Positions 45,206 through 53,615 of a stretch of DNA of 64,000 bases are shown piece by piece. Every line of letters starts with the position of its first letter. Position 1 is the first letter of the stretch. The position numbers and the translations under genes are program-made. This DNA is from Cypionkella aquatica (GTDB lineage: Bacteria; Pseudomonadota; Alphaproteobacteria; Rhodobacterales; Rhodobacteraceae), in NCBI RefSeq assembly GCF_030161095.1, contig NZ_BSPP01000015.1, positions 1-64,000 on the forward strand. Direction: 5' to 3'. The notes under the pieces are model-generated. The model was not told where the DNA came from. It saw only the letters and a program-made list of their open reading frames with translations, and ran no database searches.

Positions 45206-46177
45206 ATGATTGTTTTCCTGATAAAACGGCTGGCGAACGCGGCATTTGTGATGCTCGTTGTGGCGCTGATGGCCTTCATGATTTTCCGCTTTGTCGGCGA
45301 TCCGGTGCAGTTGATGGTCAACGAACAGACCACACAAGCCGAGCGGGATGAGCTGCGCGAACGCCTTGGCCTTAACCAATCCATGCCGATGCAATATCTG
45401 CACTTTGTCACCAATGCCGTGCAGGGCGATTTCGGGATATCCTACCGCAACCAGCAAGAGGTGATGAGCCTGATTGCCGAGCGTTTCCCCGCCACCATCG
45501 AACTGGTGCTGATGGCCACCATAATCTCGCTGGTGGTCGGCGTGCCTTTGGGGGTGATCACCGCCATTCATCGCGGCAAATGGTATTCCGAGGGGTTGCA
45601 ATTCCTGTCGATCATCGGCGTCTCATTGCCCAGCTTCGTCATCGGCATCATGTTGATCCTGGTGTTCTCGGTGATGTTCAACATTCTGCCCGCCTTTGGC
45701 CGGGGCGATGTGGTCAGCATCGGCTGGTGGACCACGGGCCTGCTCACGCCATCGGGCCGCGCCGCGCTGATCTTGCCCTCTATCGCGCTGTCGTTCTACC
45801 AGATCACGCTGGTGATGCGGCTGGTGCGCGCTGAAATGCTGGAAGTGTTGCGGTCTGATTTCATCAAATTCGCCCGCGCCCGTGGTGTGCCAGCGTGGCG
45901 GGTGCATTACAGCCACGCCCTGCGCAACTGCCTGATGCCGGTGGTGACCATGACGGCGATGAACATCGGATCATTGATCGCCTTTGCGCTGATCACGGAA
46001 ACCGTGTTCCAATGGCCGGGCATGGGGCTGTTGTTCATTCAAGCGGTCACCTTCGTCGATATCCCGGTGATGGCCGCCTATCTCTGCATCGTCTCTTTCA
46101 TCTTCGTCGCGCTGAACACGCTGGTGGATATCACCTATGCGCTGATCGACCCGCGCCTGCGCAATGCAAAGGCCTGA
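45206..46177 (+). CDS. Dipeptide-type ABC transporter permease (DppB)
   Basis: 323 residues, six membrane segments, opening with MIVFLIKRLANAAFVMLVVA. Conserved cytoplasmic loop RSDFIKFARARGVPAWRVHY and the C-terminal ETVFQWPGMGLLFIQAV. ACGGAGCC precedes the start. Inner-membrane channel with DppC-type partner three bases downstream. Confidence 0.92.
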   Translation: MIVFLIKRLANAAFVMLVVALMAFMIFRFVGDPVQLMVNEQTTQAERDELRERLGLNQSMPMQYLHFVTNAVQGDFGISYRNQQEVMSLIAERFPATIELVLMATIISLVVGVPLGVITAIHRGKWYSEGLQFLSIIGVSLPSFVIGIMLILVFSVMFNILPAFGRGDVVSIGWWTTGLLTPSGRAALILPSIALSFYQITLVMRLVRAEMLEVLRSDFIKFARARGVPAWRVHYSHALRNCLMPVVTMTAMNIGSLIAFALITETVFQWPGMGLLFIQAVTFVDIPVMAAYLCIVSFIFVALNTLVDITYALIDPRLRNAKA

Positions 46178-46180
46178 TCC

Positions 46181-47113
46181 ATGACCGTCAATCTGACCTC
46201 GCCAAGCCTGTTCGCCCGCATCCGCCAAAGCGATCTGTGGTATTCGTTCACCCGGCAACGCAGCGCCGTCTTTGCGGCGATACTGTTGGCGGTGCTGATC
46301 ATCAGCGCTTTCACCGCCCCGCTTTACGCGCCGCAAAACCCGTTTGATCCGGCGCAACTTGAGCTCTGGAACGCCGAAATCCCGCCGATCTGGCTAGAGG
46401 GCGGCCAATGGCCCTACCTGCTTGGCACCGACACCCAAGGCCGCGATATTCTGTCGGCGATCCTTTATGGTTCGCGCATCTCAATCCTGATCGGCATTGC
46501 CTCGGTGGTGTTTGCGCTGTTGATCGGGATCGGCACTGGCCTGGCTGCGGGCTACTACGGCGGCTTTGTCGAAAACGCTTTGATGCGGGTGGGTGATATT
46601 CTGCTGTCGATCCCCACCATCCTGATTGCCATTCTGGTCAGCGCCATCGTGCGCGAATTGCTGCCACCTGCCTTGCGCGATGTCGGCGCGGCGGGGGTGC
46701 TGGTCTTGGCCATCGTGCTCAGCGGCTGGGTGCAATATGCCCGCACCGTGCGCGCCCAAACCGCCGTAGAGCGTGGCAAGGAATATGTGCAAGCAGCCCA
46801 ACTGCTGAAAGTGCCCGCCCGCCGCATCATGTTCAGCCATATCCTGCCCAACACGCTGACGCCGATCCTTGTCGCGGCCACGCTGAACTTTGGCATGGCG
46901 ATCCTGACCGAGGCGACGCTGTCTTTCCTTGGCATCGGGATGCCGCCCAGCCAGCCCAGCCTTGGCACGCTGATCCGGCTTGGCAACCAATTCCTGTTCT
47001 CTGGCATGTGGTGGATCGTGCTGTTCCCCGTGCTGCAACTGTGCCTGCTCGTCGTGTCGGTCAACCTGCTGGGTGACTGGCTGCGCGATGCCCTGAACCC
47101 GAAACTGAGGTAA
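46181..47113 (+). CDS. Dipeptide-type ABC transporter permease (DppC)
   Basis: 310 residues. N-terminal oligopeptide permease C segment, then LLGTDTQGRDILSAILYGSR, typical of DppC, and the loop VQAAQLLKVPARRIMFSHIL; end LLGDWLRDALNPKLR is the family C-terminus. Three bases before the first amidohydrolase gene. Confidence 0.93.
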   Translation: MTVNLTSPSLFARIRQSDLWYSFTRQRSAVFAAILLAVLIISAFTAPLYAPQNPFDPAQLELWNAEIPPIWLEGGQWPYLLGTDTQGRDILSAILYGSRISILIGIASVVFALLIGIGTGLAAGYYGGFVENALMRVGDILLSIPTILIAILVSAIVRELLPPALRDVGAAGVLVLAIVLSGWVQYARTVRAQTAVERGKEYVQAAQLLKVPARRIMFSHILPNTLTPILVAATLNFGMAILTEATLSFLGIGMPPSQPSLGTLIRLGNQFLFSGMWWIVLFPVLQLCLLVVSVNLLGDWLRDALNPKLR

Positions 47114-47116
47114 GTC

Positions 47117-48319
47117 ATGACCGATCTTTTGCTGCGCAATATCCGTGTGATGGCGCACGCCGCCACTGATCTGCTGATCCGCGATGGCCGTATCGCAGCC
47201 ATCGGCCCGAACCTTGCCGTTGATGGTGTCGCGGTCGAGGACGGGCAGGGCGCGATTGCCATTCCGGCGCTGGTCGATGCCCACACTCATCTGGATAAAA
47301 CCACTTGGGGCATGGGCTGGTATACGGGGCGCAAGGGCGGCGATCTGCAAGACCTGATAGACAACGAACGTAATGAGCGTATCCCCTTGGGCCTTGACGT
47401 GCATCGCCAGTCGATGCGCCATGCGTTGCAGCTGATCGCCAATGGCACCGGCCATATCCGCAGCCATGTCGATGTAGACCACGACCACAAGCTGACGCTG
47501 CTGGAAGGCAAGCTGCGCACCCGCGAAGCCTTGCGCGGGGCCGTCGATCTGCAAATCGTCGCTTTCCCGCAATCGGGCCTGATGATCCGCCCCGGCGTTT
47601 ATGAGCTGCTGGACGAAGCCTTGGCGATGGGGGCTGATATTGTTGGCGGGCTGGACCCGTCGTCGATGGACCGCGACCCGAAAGCCTCCCTCGATGCCAT
47701 CTTCCGGCTGGCCGAAAAGCACGGCAAGCCCATCGACATTCACCTGCACGAATACGGCGAACTCGGTGCCTTCACGTTGGAAGAAATCATCACCCGCACC
47801 CGCGCGCATGGGATGCAGGGCAAGGTTGGCGTCTCGCATTGCTTCTGTCTGGGCACGCCCGACCCGCACCGCGTTGGGCCTTTGATGGAGGCTGTCGCCC
47901 GCGAAGACATCCGCATCTTCACCACCGGCCACCCGTCGGCCGAGGTGCCAAGCCTGCAAGACATGCGCGCGGCTGGCATCAAGGTTGGCATGGGCTGCGA
48001 CGGTATCCGCGACACTTGGGGGCCGTGGGGCCAGCCCGACATGCTGCACCGCGCCCGCATTGTGGGCATGAAAAACCGCATGCGCCGCGATGACGAGTTG
48101 GAACTGCTGCTTGATACCGCCTCGCGCGGTGGGGCCGATGCGATGGGGGTGGAGGCTTTGGGGCTGGTGGTGGGCGCTGTCGCCGATCTGACGCTGGTCG
48201 CAGGCGAAACCCTTGCACATGCTGTGGTCGAAGAAGTCGCGCGCCCCTTGGTCGTCAAAGGCGGTCGCGTGGTTGCCCGCAACGGCGCGCTGGCCCTGCC
48301 GGGGATCACCATGCCATGA
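47117..48319 (+). CDS. Cytosine-deaminase-like amidohydrolase
   Basis: 400 residues. The metal motif HTHLDK is at about 56-61, followed by HVDVDHDHK, the histidine in IDIHLHEYG, VSHCFCLG and the aspartate in MGCDGIRDTWGPWG, so the amidohydrolase site looks complete. Closest resemblance is to CodA-type deaminases and related N-acyl or cyclic-amide hydrolases. Cytoplasmic. Sits between the transporter permeases and a second amidohydrolase (ATGA overlap), suggesting hydrolysis or deamination of an imported nitrogen heterocycle or amide. Substrate unknown; not necessarily cytosine. Confidence 0.86.
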   Translation: MTDLLLRNIRVMAHAATDLLIRDGRIAAIGPNLAVDGVAVEDGQGAIAIPALVDAHTHLDKTTWGMGWYTGRKGGDLQDLIDNERNERIPLGLDVHRQSMRHALQLIANGTGHIRSHVDVDHDHKLTLLEGKLRTREALRGAVDLQIVAFPQSGLMIRPGVYELLDEALAMGADIVGGLDPSSMDRDPKASLDAIFRLAEKHGKPIDIHLHEYGELGAFTLEEIITRTRAHGMQGKVGVSHCFCLGTPDPHRVGPLMEAVAREDIRIFTTGHPSAEVPSLQDMRAAGIKVGMGCDGIRDTWGPWGQPDMLHRARIVGMKNRMRRDDELELLLDTASRGGADAMGVEALGLVVGAVADLTLVAGETLAHAVVEEVARPLVVKGGRVVARNGALALPGITMP

Positions 48320-49806
48320 CTACACTTGCTGAACTAACGCTTGGCGCGCAGCCGCCGGGCCGCACCGCGCTGACTGCCGATTGGGTGCTGGGCCACACCG
48401 AAAGCGGCCATTGCCTGATACCGGGCGGCGAGGTGGTGTTTGAAGCGGGTCGCATCCTGCACGTCGGCCAACGCTTTGAAGGCGAGGTCGCCCGCCGCAT
48501 TTCCCTTGGCCGTGCCCTGATCTCGCCCGGCCTGATCGACCTTGATGCGCTGTCTGATCTCGACACCACCGTGCTTTCCATCGACCACAACCCCGGCTGG
48601 GCGAAAGGCCGGGTCTGGCCGCGCTCTTACGTCGAACGTGGCCCCTATGAGATGTATTCCCCAGAAGAACTGGCCTTCCAGAAACGCTACGCCTTCGCGC
48701 AACTGCTGCTGAATGGCATCACCACCGCCGCGCCGATCGCCTCCCTCTTTTACCGCGAATGGGCCGAAACCACCGCCGAATTCACCGCCGCCGCCGAGGC
48801 CGCAGCTGAAATGGGCCTGCGCGTCTACCTCTCGCCCGCCTACCGCGCGGGTGGCATGGTGCTGGACGCCCCCGGCCAGATGAGCCCGGTGTTTGACGAG
48901 CCGCGCGGCATGGCAGGCCTTGACGACGCCATCGCCTTCATCACCGCACAACAAGGCCGCCACAACGGCCTGATCAACGGCATGCTCGCCCCCGACCGGG
49001 TGGAAACCTGCACCGCGCCTTTGCTGAAACGCACGATGGACGCCGCCCGCGATCTGGATTGCCGCGTGCGTCTGCACATGGCACAGGGCGCGATGGAGGT
49101 GCAGACGGTGCAAGCCCTGCACGGCACCACCGCCCCCGATTGGCTGGCGCGCGAAGGCCTGCTGAGTGACCGCATCCTTGCCCCCCATGCCACCAACGCC
49201 ACCGAAATTGATCTGACCCACTACGCCGAAAACGGTGTCAGCGTCATCCACTGCCCGCTGGTCTCGGCACGCGGCGGCTCGATCCTGCGCTCGTTCGGCA
49301 GCCTGCGCGCGCGTGGCATCAACATCGCCATGGGCACCGACACCGCCCCCGCCGATATGCTGCTGAACCTGCTGACAGGCCTGATGACCGCCCGCATCGC
49401 AGACCCCACCGCCCCCCATCAGCAATCCGCCGATTTCTGGGATGCCGCGACCTTGGGCGGCGCCCGCGCGCTGGGCCGCAGCGACATTGGTTGCCTGAAA
49501 CCGGGTGCCTGCGCCGACATCGCCATCTTCCGGCTGGATGACGCCATCATGACCCCGGCGATTGACCCGATCACCACCCTGATCGCAGGCGGCTCCGGCA
49601 AAGTCACCCAAGCCACCTTTGTCGATGGCCGCCTGTCGATGTGCGAAGGCCGCGTCGCGGGCATCGACATCGCCACCGCGCAAAGCCGCGCGCAGGCGCA
49701 GTTCGACGGCCTGCGCGCAAAATACCCCGAGCGCAGTTGGCAGCACCCCCCGGTCGCTGAACTGTTCCCCCCCAGCTACCCGATCCGACAGGACACACAG
49801 CCATGA
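48316..49806 (+). CDS. AtzA/TrzN-like amidohydrolase lacking the N-terminal HxH motif
   Basis: 496 residues. The overall TIM-barrel pattern of the ATZ/TRZ group is clear (RLHMAQGAMEVQTVQALHG near 250, LAPHATNATEIDL, VIHCPLVSARGG, AMGTDTAPADMLLNL near 340). But the first metal motif, normally PGxxxxHxH, reads PGLIDLDALSDLD at 71-83, so the two histidines are replaced (D-A-L). I recall relatives with a similar PGFIDLDAL segment, so this may be a subfamily trait. Metal content and activity are uncertain. ATGA overlaps on both sides. Confidence 0.78.
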   Translation: MTTLAELTLGAQPPGRTALTADWVLGHTESGHCLIPGGEVVFEAGRILHVGQRFEGEVARRISLGRALISPGLIDLDALSDLDTTVLSIDHNPGWAKGRVWPRSYVERGPYEMYSPEELAFQKRYAFAQLLLNGITTAAPIASLFYREWAETTAEFTAAAEAAAEMGLRVYLSPAYRAGGMVLDAPGQMSPVFDEPRGMAGLDDAIAFITAQQGRHNGLINGMLAPDRVETCTAPLLKRTMDAARDLDCRVRLHMAQGAMEVQTVQALHGTTAPDWLAREGLLSDRILAPHATNATEIDLTHYAENGVSVIHCPLVSARGGSILRSFGSLRARGINIAMGTDTAPADMLLNLLTGLMTARIADPTAPHQQSADFWDAATLGGARALGRSDIGCLKPGACADIAIFRLDDAIMTPAIDPITTLIAGGSGKVTQATFVDGRLSMCEGRVAGIDIATAQSRAQAQFDGLRAKYPERSWQHPPVAELFPPSYPIRQDTQP

Positions 49807-50789
49807 CCCAGACACCGACGCTTGATGTCCGCGCCCTGCGGGTGGAATTTCCGGGCCGCCATGGCACGGTGACAGCTCTTGCCGATATCAGCCTGACCAT
49901 CCAGCCCGGCGAAATCCTTGGTGTGGTGGGCGAATCCGGGGCGGGCAAATCCATGACCGGCCTTGCGGTGCAGGGCCTGCTGGAACCCCCCGGCCATGTT
50001 GCGGGCGGCGAGGTCTGGCTGAACGGTCGCCGCATCGACCAATTGTCAGACCGCGAGATGGAAAAGGTGCGCGGCCGCGAAATCGGTGCGATCTTTCAAG
50101 ACCCGCTGACCTCGCTGAACCCGCTGTTTTCGGTTGGCAAACAACTGGTTGAGACCATCCGCCTGCACCTGCCGCTTAACCGCGCCGAGGCCCGCATCCG
50201 CGCGATAGAACTGCTGGCCGAGGTTGGCATCCCCGGCCCGGACATCCGCGTCGACCACTTTCCCCACCAATTTTCCGGCGGGATGCGGCAGCGGGTGGTG
50301 ATCGCCCTGGCCCTCGCCGCGCGCCCGAAACTGATCATCGCGGACGAGCCGACCACGGCGCTGGATGTGTCGATCCAAGCCCAGATCACCTCGCTTCTGC
50401 GCCGCCTGTGCAAAGACAACGGCACAGCGGTGATGCTGGTCACGCATGACATGGGCGTCATTGCCGAAACCGCCGACCGCGTGGCGGTGATGTATGCCGG
50501 GCGCTTGGTGGAAATCGGCCCGGTCGCCGATGTGATCGCCCGCCCAAGCCACCCTTACACGCGCGGCCTGATGGGCTCGATCCCGACTTTGGGCGCACGG
50601 GTGCCGCGCCTGCAGCAGATCGACGGCGCGATGCCGCGTCTGGATGCCATCCCGCAAGGCTGCGCCTTTAACCCGCGCTGCCCGCAAGTGATGCCGCGCT
50701 GCCGGATCGAGCGCCCGCATCTGCTGCCCAGCGGGTCTGGCCACAGCGCCTGCTGGCTGAACCAACCCGCACAGGAGAGCGCCGCATGA
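49803..50789 (+). CDS. Dipeptide-type ABC transporter ATPase (DppD)
   Basis: 328 residues. Walker A GESGAGKSMT, signature FSGGMRQRVVIALAL, Walker B LIIADEPTTALDVSIQ, switch VTHDMGVIAE. The C-terminal oligopeptide-family tail has NPRCPQVMPRC, a cysteine-containing segment usual in DppD/OppD. Overlaps neighbours by ATGA. Confidence 0.93.
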   Translation: MTQTPTLDVRALRVEFPGRHGTVTALADISLTIQPGEILGVVGESGAGKSMTGLAVQGLLEPPGHVAGGEVWLNGRRIDQLSDREMEKVRGREIGAIFQDPLTSLNPLFSVGKQLVETIRLHLPLNRAEARIRAIELLAEVGIPGPDIRVDHFPHQFSGGMRQRVVIALALAARPKLIIADEPTTALDVSIQAQITSLLRRLCKDNGTAVMLVTHDMGVIAETADRVAVMYAGRLVEIGPVADVIARPSHPYTRGLMGSIPTLGARVPRLQQIDGAMPRLDAIPQGCAFNPRCPQVMPRCRIERPHLLPSGSGHSACWLNQPAQESAA

Positions 50790-51808
50790 CCACGCCCAGC
50801 CCCATTCCCGCCCTCACCGTCACGCATCTGTCGCGGTTGTTCAACGTCTCGGCCCCTTGGCTGAACCGGGTGATCGAGCGCAAACCCAAAGCCTATTTGC
50901 GCGCCGTCGATGATATCAGCTTTGCGGTGCCCTCGGGGGGCTGCCTTAGTCTTGTCGGCGAAAGCGGCTGCGGCAAATCCACCGTCGCGCGACTGGTCAC
51001 GGGGCTTTATGCGCCGACCGCGGGCCAAATGCAATTTGCCATGGGCAAGAATGGCAAGCCCTTGGCCGCACAGATGATTTTCCAAGACCCCTACGCCAGC
51101 CTCAACCCGCGCTGGCGGGTGTTCGACATCATCGCCGAACCCCTGCGCGAATTGAAACTGCGTGACACCGAGGCTGACATCACCGAACGAGTCGGTGAAT
51201 TGCTGACCACCGTTGGCCTTGCCCCGCGCGATGGCCGCAAATTCCCGCACGAGTTTTCCGGCGGCCAGCGTCAGCGCATCTCCATCGCCCGCGCCTTGGC
51301 GACCGAGCCGGAATTTCTGGTCTGCGACGAGCCGACCTCGGCTTTGGACGTGTCAGTGCAGGCGCAAATCCTGAATCTGATGCGGCGTTTGCAGGACGAA
51401 ATCGGCCTGACCTACCTGTTCATCAGCCATGATATGAGCGTGGTGCGCCATATGTCTGACCAGATTGCGGTGATGTATCTGGGCCGCATCGTTGAACAAG
51501 CCGCAACCGAAGTGCTATTCGCCAACCCCAAACACCCCTACACGCAGCTTCTGTTGGAAACCATTCCCAACGTCACCGCCCCCAAACGCGACCGCGAGGT
51601 GCAATCGGGTGAAGTGCCCAGCCCGATGAAACCGCCCTCAGGCTGCACCTTCCACCCCCGCTGCCCGCAAGCCGACGCCCGCTGCGCAGCAGAGCGCCCC
51701 GAGATGCAGGCCTACAGCGACGGCAGCCGCGTGGCGTGTCACCGCGTCGCCGAAAGCATAGCGGCGCTTGCGGTGCCGCAGGTGGACGAGCGGCGGCTTT
51801 CGGCATAA
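50786..51808 (+). CDS. Dipeptide-type ABC transporter ATPase (DppF)
   Basis: 340 residues. Walker A GESGCGKST, signature FSGGQRQRISIARAL, Walker B FLVCDEPTSALDVSVQ, switch ISHDMSVVRHM. C-terminal HPRCPQADARC segment. Last gene of the operon; a GC hairpin (51821-51858) follows. Confidence 0.93.
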   Translation: MTTPSPIPALTVTHLSRLFNVSAPWLNRVIERKPKAYLRAVDDISFAVPSGGCLSLVGESGCGKSTVARLVTGLYAPTAGQMQFAMGKNGKPLAAQMIFQDPYASLNPRWRVFDIIAEPLRELKLRDTEADITERVGELLTTVGLAPRDGRKFPHEFSGGQRQRISIARALATEPEFLVCDEPTSALDVSVQAQILNLMRRLQDEIGLTYLFISHDMSVVRHMSDQIAVMYLGRIVEQAATEVLFANPKHPYTQLLLETIPNVTAPKRDREVQSGEVPSPMKPPSGCTFHPRCPQADARCAAERPEMQAYSDGSRVACHRVAESIAALAVPQVDERRLSA

Positions 51809-51820
51809 TTTCAGCAATCT

Positions 51821-51858
51821 AGGACGGCCCCTGAAGGTGGATCATCACGGGGCGTCCT
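51821..51858 (+). terminator. Possible terminator hairpin of the dpp-amidohydrolase operon
   Basis: AGGACGGCCCC and GGGGCGTCCT form a stem with one bulged base, 13 bases after the stop codon. No clear T tract follows, so it may be a rho-dependent end or an mRNA-protecting structure. Confidence 0.4.
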
Positions 51859-51950
51859 GCTGATATCTGAGCAGCGCCTTAACGCGCCAGATCTTCATGA
51901 ACACTACATATTGTTAGTGTTTCTTCAAAAACCGCAGCCTATATAATTTC

Positions 51951-51965
51951 GTCCCAGCGGGGACA
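51951..51965 (-). repeat. Second copy of the TGTCCCCGCTGGGAC hairpin
   Basis: The 15 bases are the exact reverse complement of 34542-34556. In minus orientation it lies downstream of the racemase-like gene terminator; in plus orientation about 140 bases behind dppF. Function unknown. Confidence 0.5.
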
Positions 51966-52014
51966 AAACCAAGCCGATTCTGCCGCGTTTGTCGGTGCCG
52001 CAAACCCACCCCAT

Positions 52015-52044
52015 AAAAAAACCGCGCCGATAGTCTGGCGCGGT
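52015..52044 (-). terminator. Rho-independent terminator of the racemase-like gene
   Basis: On the minus strand ACCGCGCC, loop AGACTATC, GGCGCGGT followed by TTTTTT. A perfect 8-base stem with a T tract 31 bases behind the racemase stop. Confidence 0.85.
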
Positions 52045-52075
52045 CAGGTGGCCCAGCACGGGCATCGGGAAGGGT

Positions 52076-52801
52076 TCAAGCAGTCTCGGCCAGCACTGGG
52101 CCGGATTTCACGCGCGGATAATCATAAGCGCCGATTTTTGAGGTCGCATAGCCGCCGCCCACCAGCCCCTCGGCCAGCTTCACCGCCGCACTCACCCCGT
52201 CAATCACCGGCACCCCGGTCCTGAATTGCAGCCGCTCGCACAGATCAGACATTCCCGCGCAGCCCAGCACGACCGCTTCGGCCCCGTCGATATCCCGCGC
52301 CGCTTCAATCTCGCGCACCAACCGCGCCTCGGCGGTGATTGGATCGGATTCCAGCGCCAACACCGGCATGTCCACCGCCCGCACATTGCGGCAGCGATGG
52401 CCGACCCCATAAGCCTCGACCAGATCTTCAATGATCGGAACCGATCGGGGCAGGGTGGTGACAATCGAAAACCGGGTGGCAATCGTGGTCGCAACCTGCA
52501 CCGCCGCCTGACAAATCCCGATCACCGGACCGCGCGCGATTTCCCGCGCCGCAGCCAGCCCCGGATCGTCAAAGCAGGCGATCACATAGGCGTCGATCCC
52601 GCGCGCCTCGCCGTCGCGGATCAAATCAAGCATCGCAGGAACCGCCAGCGCCTCATCGGCGTGGCCTTCAATACTGGCGGGCGTGCCATATGGGTTCACC
52701 GCTTCGATCTGTGTCGTCGCAAACGCACAACGCCGCGCGCTTGCGTCGATCTGCGCCGTCATTGACGCGGTGGAGTTCGGATTGATCACCAATATCTTCA
52801 T
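52076..52801 (-). CDS. Asp/Glu/hydantoin racemase-family protein
   Basis: 241 residues. It opens MKILVINPNSTASMTAQIDA, the signature start of the HyuE/Asp-Glu racemase family. The two catalytic cysteines are in AYVIACFDDPGL and VVLGCAGMSDLC. Three bases separate it from the flavin reductase gene upstream. Relatives racemise hydantoins or act as allantoin or maleate-type isomerases. Together with two amidohydrolases it points to a cyclic amide or ureide substrate, but that is inference. Confidence 0.85.
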   Translation of the reverse strand: MKILVINPNSTASMTAQIDASARRCAFATTQIEAVNPYGTPASIEGHADEALAVPAMLDLIRDGEARGIDAYVIACFDDPGLAAAREIARGPVIGICQAAVQVATTIATRFSIVTTLPRSVPIIEDLVEAYGVGHRCRNVRAVDMPVLALESDPITAEARLVREIEAARDIDGAEAVVLGCAGMSDLCERLQFRTGVPVIDGVSAAVKLAEGLVGGGYATSKIGAYDYPRVKSGPVLAETA

Positions 52802-52804
52802 GTC

Positions 52805-53440
52805 TCAGACCCCGACCTTCAGGCGACCCTGCACCGCCTCAAGCCCCGGGGATGGCATCACAAATTGCCGGTCCGAGGTTATGTAATTGTCGCCATGCAG
52901 CCGGGCGATGGGTTGATAACGGTCGGGGTCAACATAGCGCCCCTCGGCATCCAGACAGTCGCGCCGCACATGCATATGCACGACCTCGCCCAACACGATC
53001 ACCCGACGGTCATAGTCTATCAACCGCTCCACCCGACATTCCATCGCGCAGGGGCTTTCGGCCACCCGCCGCGCGGCCACCTGATCACAAGGCGCTGCGG
53101 TCAGCCCAGCCAGCGAAATTTCATCCACATCCGCCGCCACCGCCAGCCCGCACACCAGCATCGCATCGGCAATCGCCATATCGACCATGTTCACCACAAA
53201 TTCCCCACTGCGCCGAATATTGCGCACCGTGTCTTTTTCCTGCCCATCAGCCTTGGTCTGGATGCCAAGGATCACAATCGCCGGATCATGCGAGAACACG
53301 TTGAAAAAGCTCATCGGCGCGGCATTGTCCTGCCCGGTTTCCGAAACCGTGGACACCAGCGCGATGGGCCGGGGGCCAACAAAATTGGTCAGCAGGCGAT
53401 AGCGATCCTGTGCCGTGATCTGAGTGAAATCAAAATCCAT
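52805..53440 (-). CDS. Flavin reductase-like / flavoredoxin-type FMN-binding protein
   Basis: 211 residues, split-barrel flavin reductase-like domain: VGPRPIALVSTVSETGQDNA, APMSFFNVFSHDPAIVILGI and NIRRSGEFVVNMV. Such proteins bind FMN and either supply reduced flavin to a monooxygenase or act alone. No flavin-dependent monooxygenase gene is adjacent, so its partner is missing or it works differently. The start at 53440 is preceded by GGGAACGCGCG; the open frame extends upstream through the operator and is rejected. First gene of the leftward pair, divergent from gntR. Confidence 0.82.
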   Translation of the reverse strand: MDFDFTQITAQDRYRLLTNFVGPRPIALVSTVSETGQDNAAPMSFFNVFSHDPAIVILGIQTKADGQEKDTVRNIRRSGEFVVNMVDMAIADAMLVCGLAVAADVDEISLAGLTAAPCDQVAARRVAESPCAMECRVERLIDYDRRVIVLGEVVHMHVRRDCLDAEGRYVDPDRYQPIARLHGDNYITSDRQFVMPSPGLEAVQGRLKVGV

Positions 53441-53514
53441 CGCGCGTTCCCGTCCGCTGGTTGCAGGGTTGCGGACTCTTGCAGAATCCACCCGGAGTTT
53501 TCTGGTTGCTGTGA

Positions 53515-53541
53515 TAGACAATATTGTCTACATTTTTGTAG
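53515..53541. promoter_or_regulatory. Putative GntR operator with two overlapping palindromes
   Basis: TAGACAATATTGTCTA (53515-53530) is a perfect 16-base palindrome; it overlaps a second inverted repeat, CTACA-TTTT-TGTAG (53528-53541). It lies between the divergent flavin reductase and gntR genes, 75-100 bases from each start. The GACAA/TTGTC arms recur at 43445-43454. Autoregulation of gntR and control of the leftward pair are inferred. Confidence 0.7.
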
Positions 53542-53615
53542 TCAACATCAACATGCCGTACAGATTGACTTTTTGATGCAGGCAGCAAGTATGTCGACGG
53601 AACAAAGGAGCCTTC

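Noticed and set aside
46481-48220. 579-codon minus-strand frame opposite the DppC and amidohydrolase genes
   Set aside because: Histidine/glutamine-rich shadow typical of antisense frames in GC-rich DNA.
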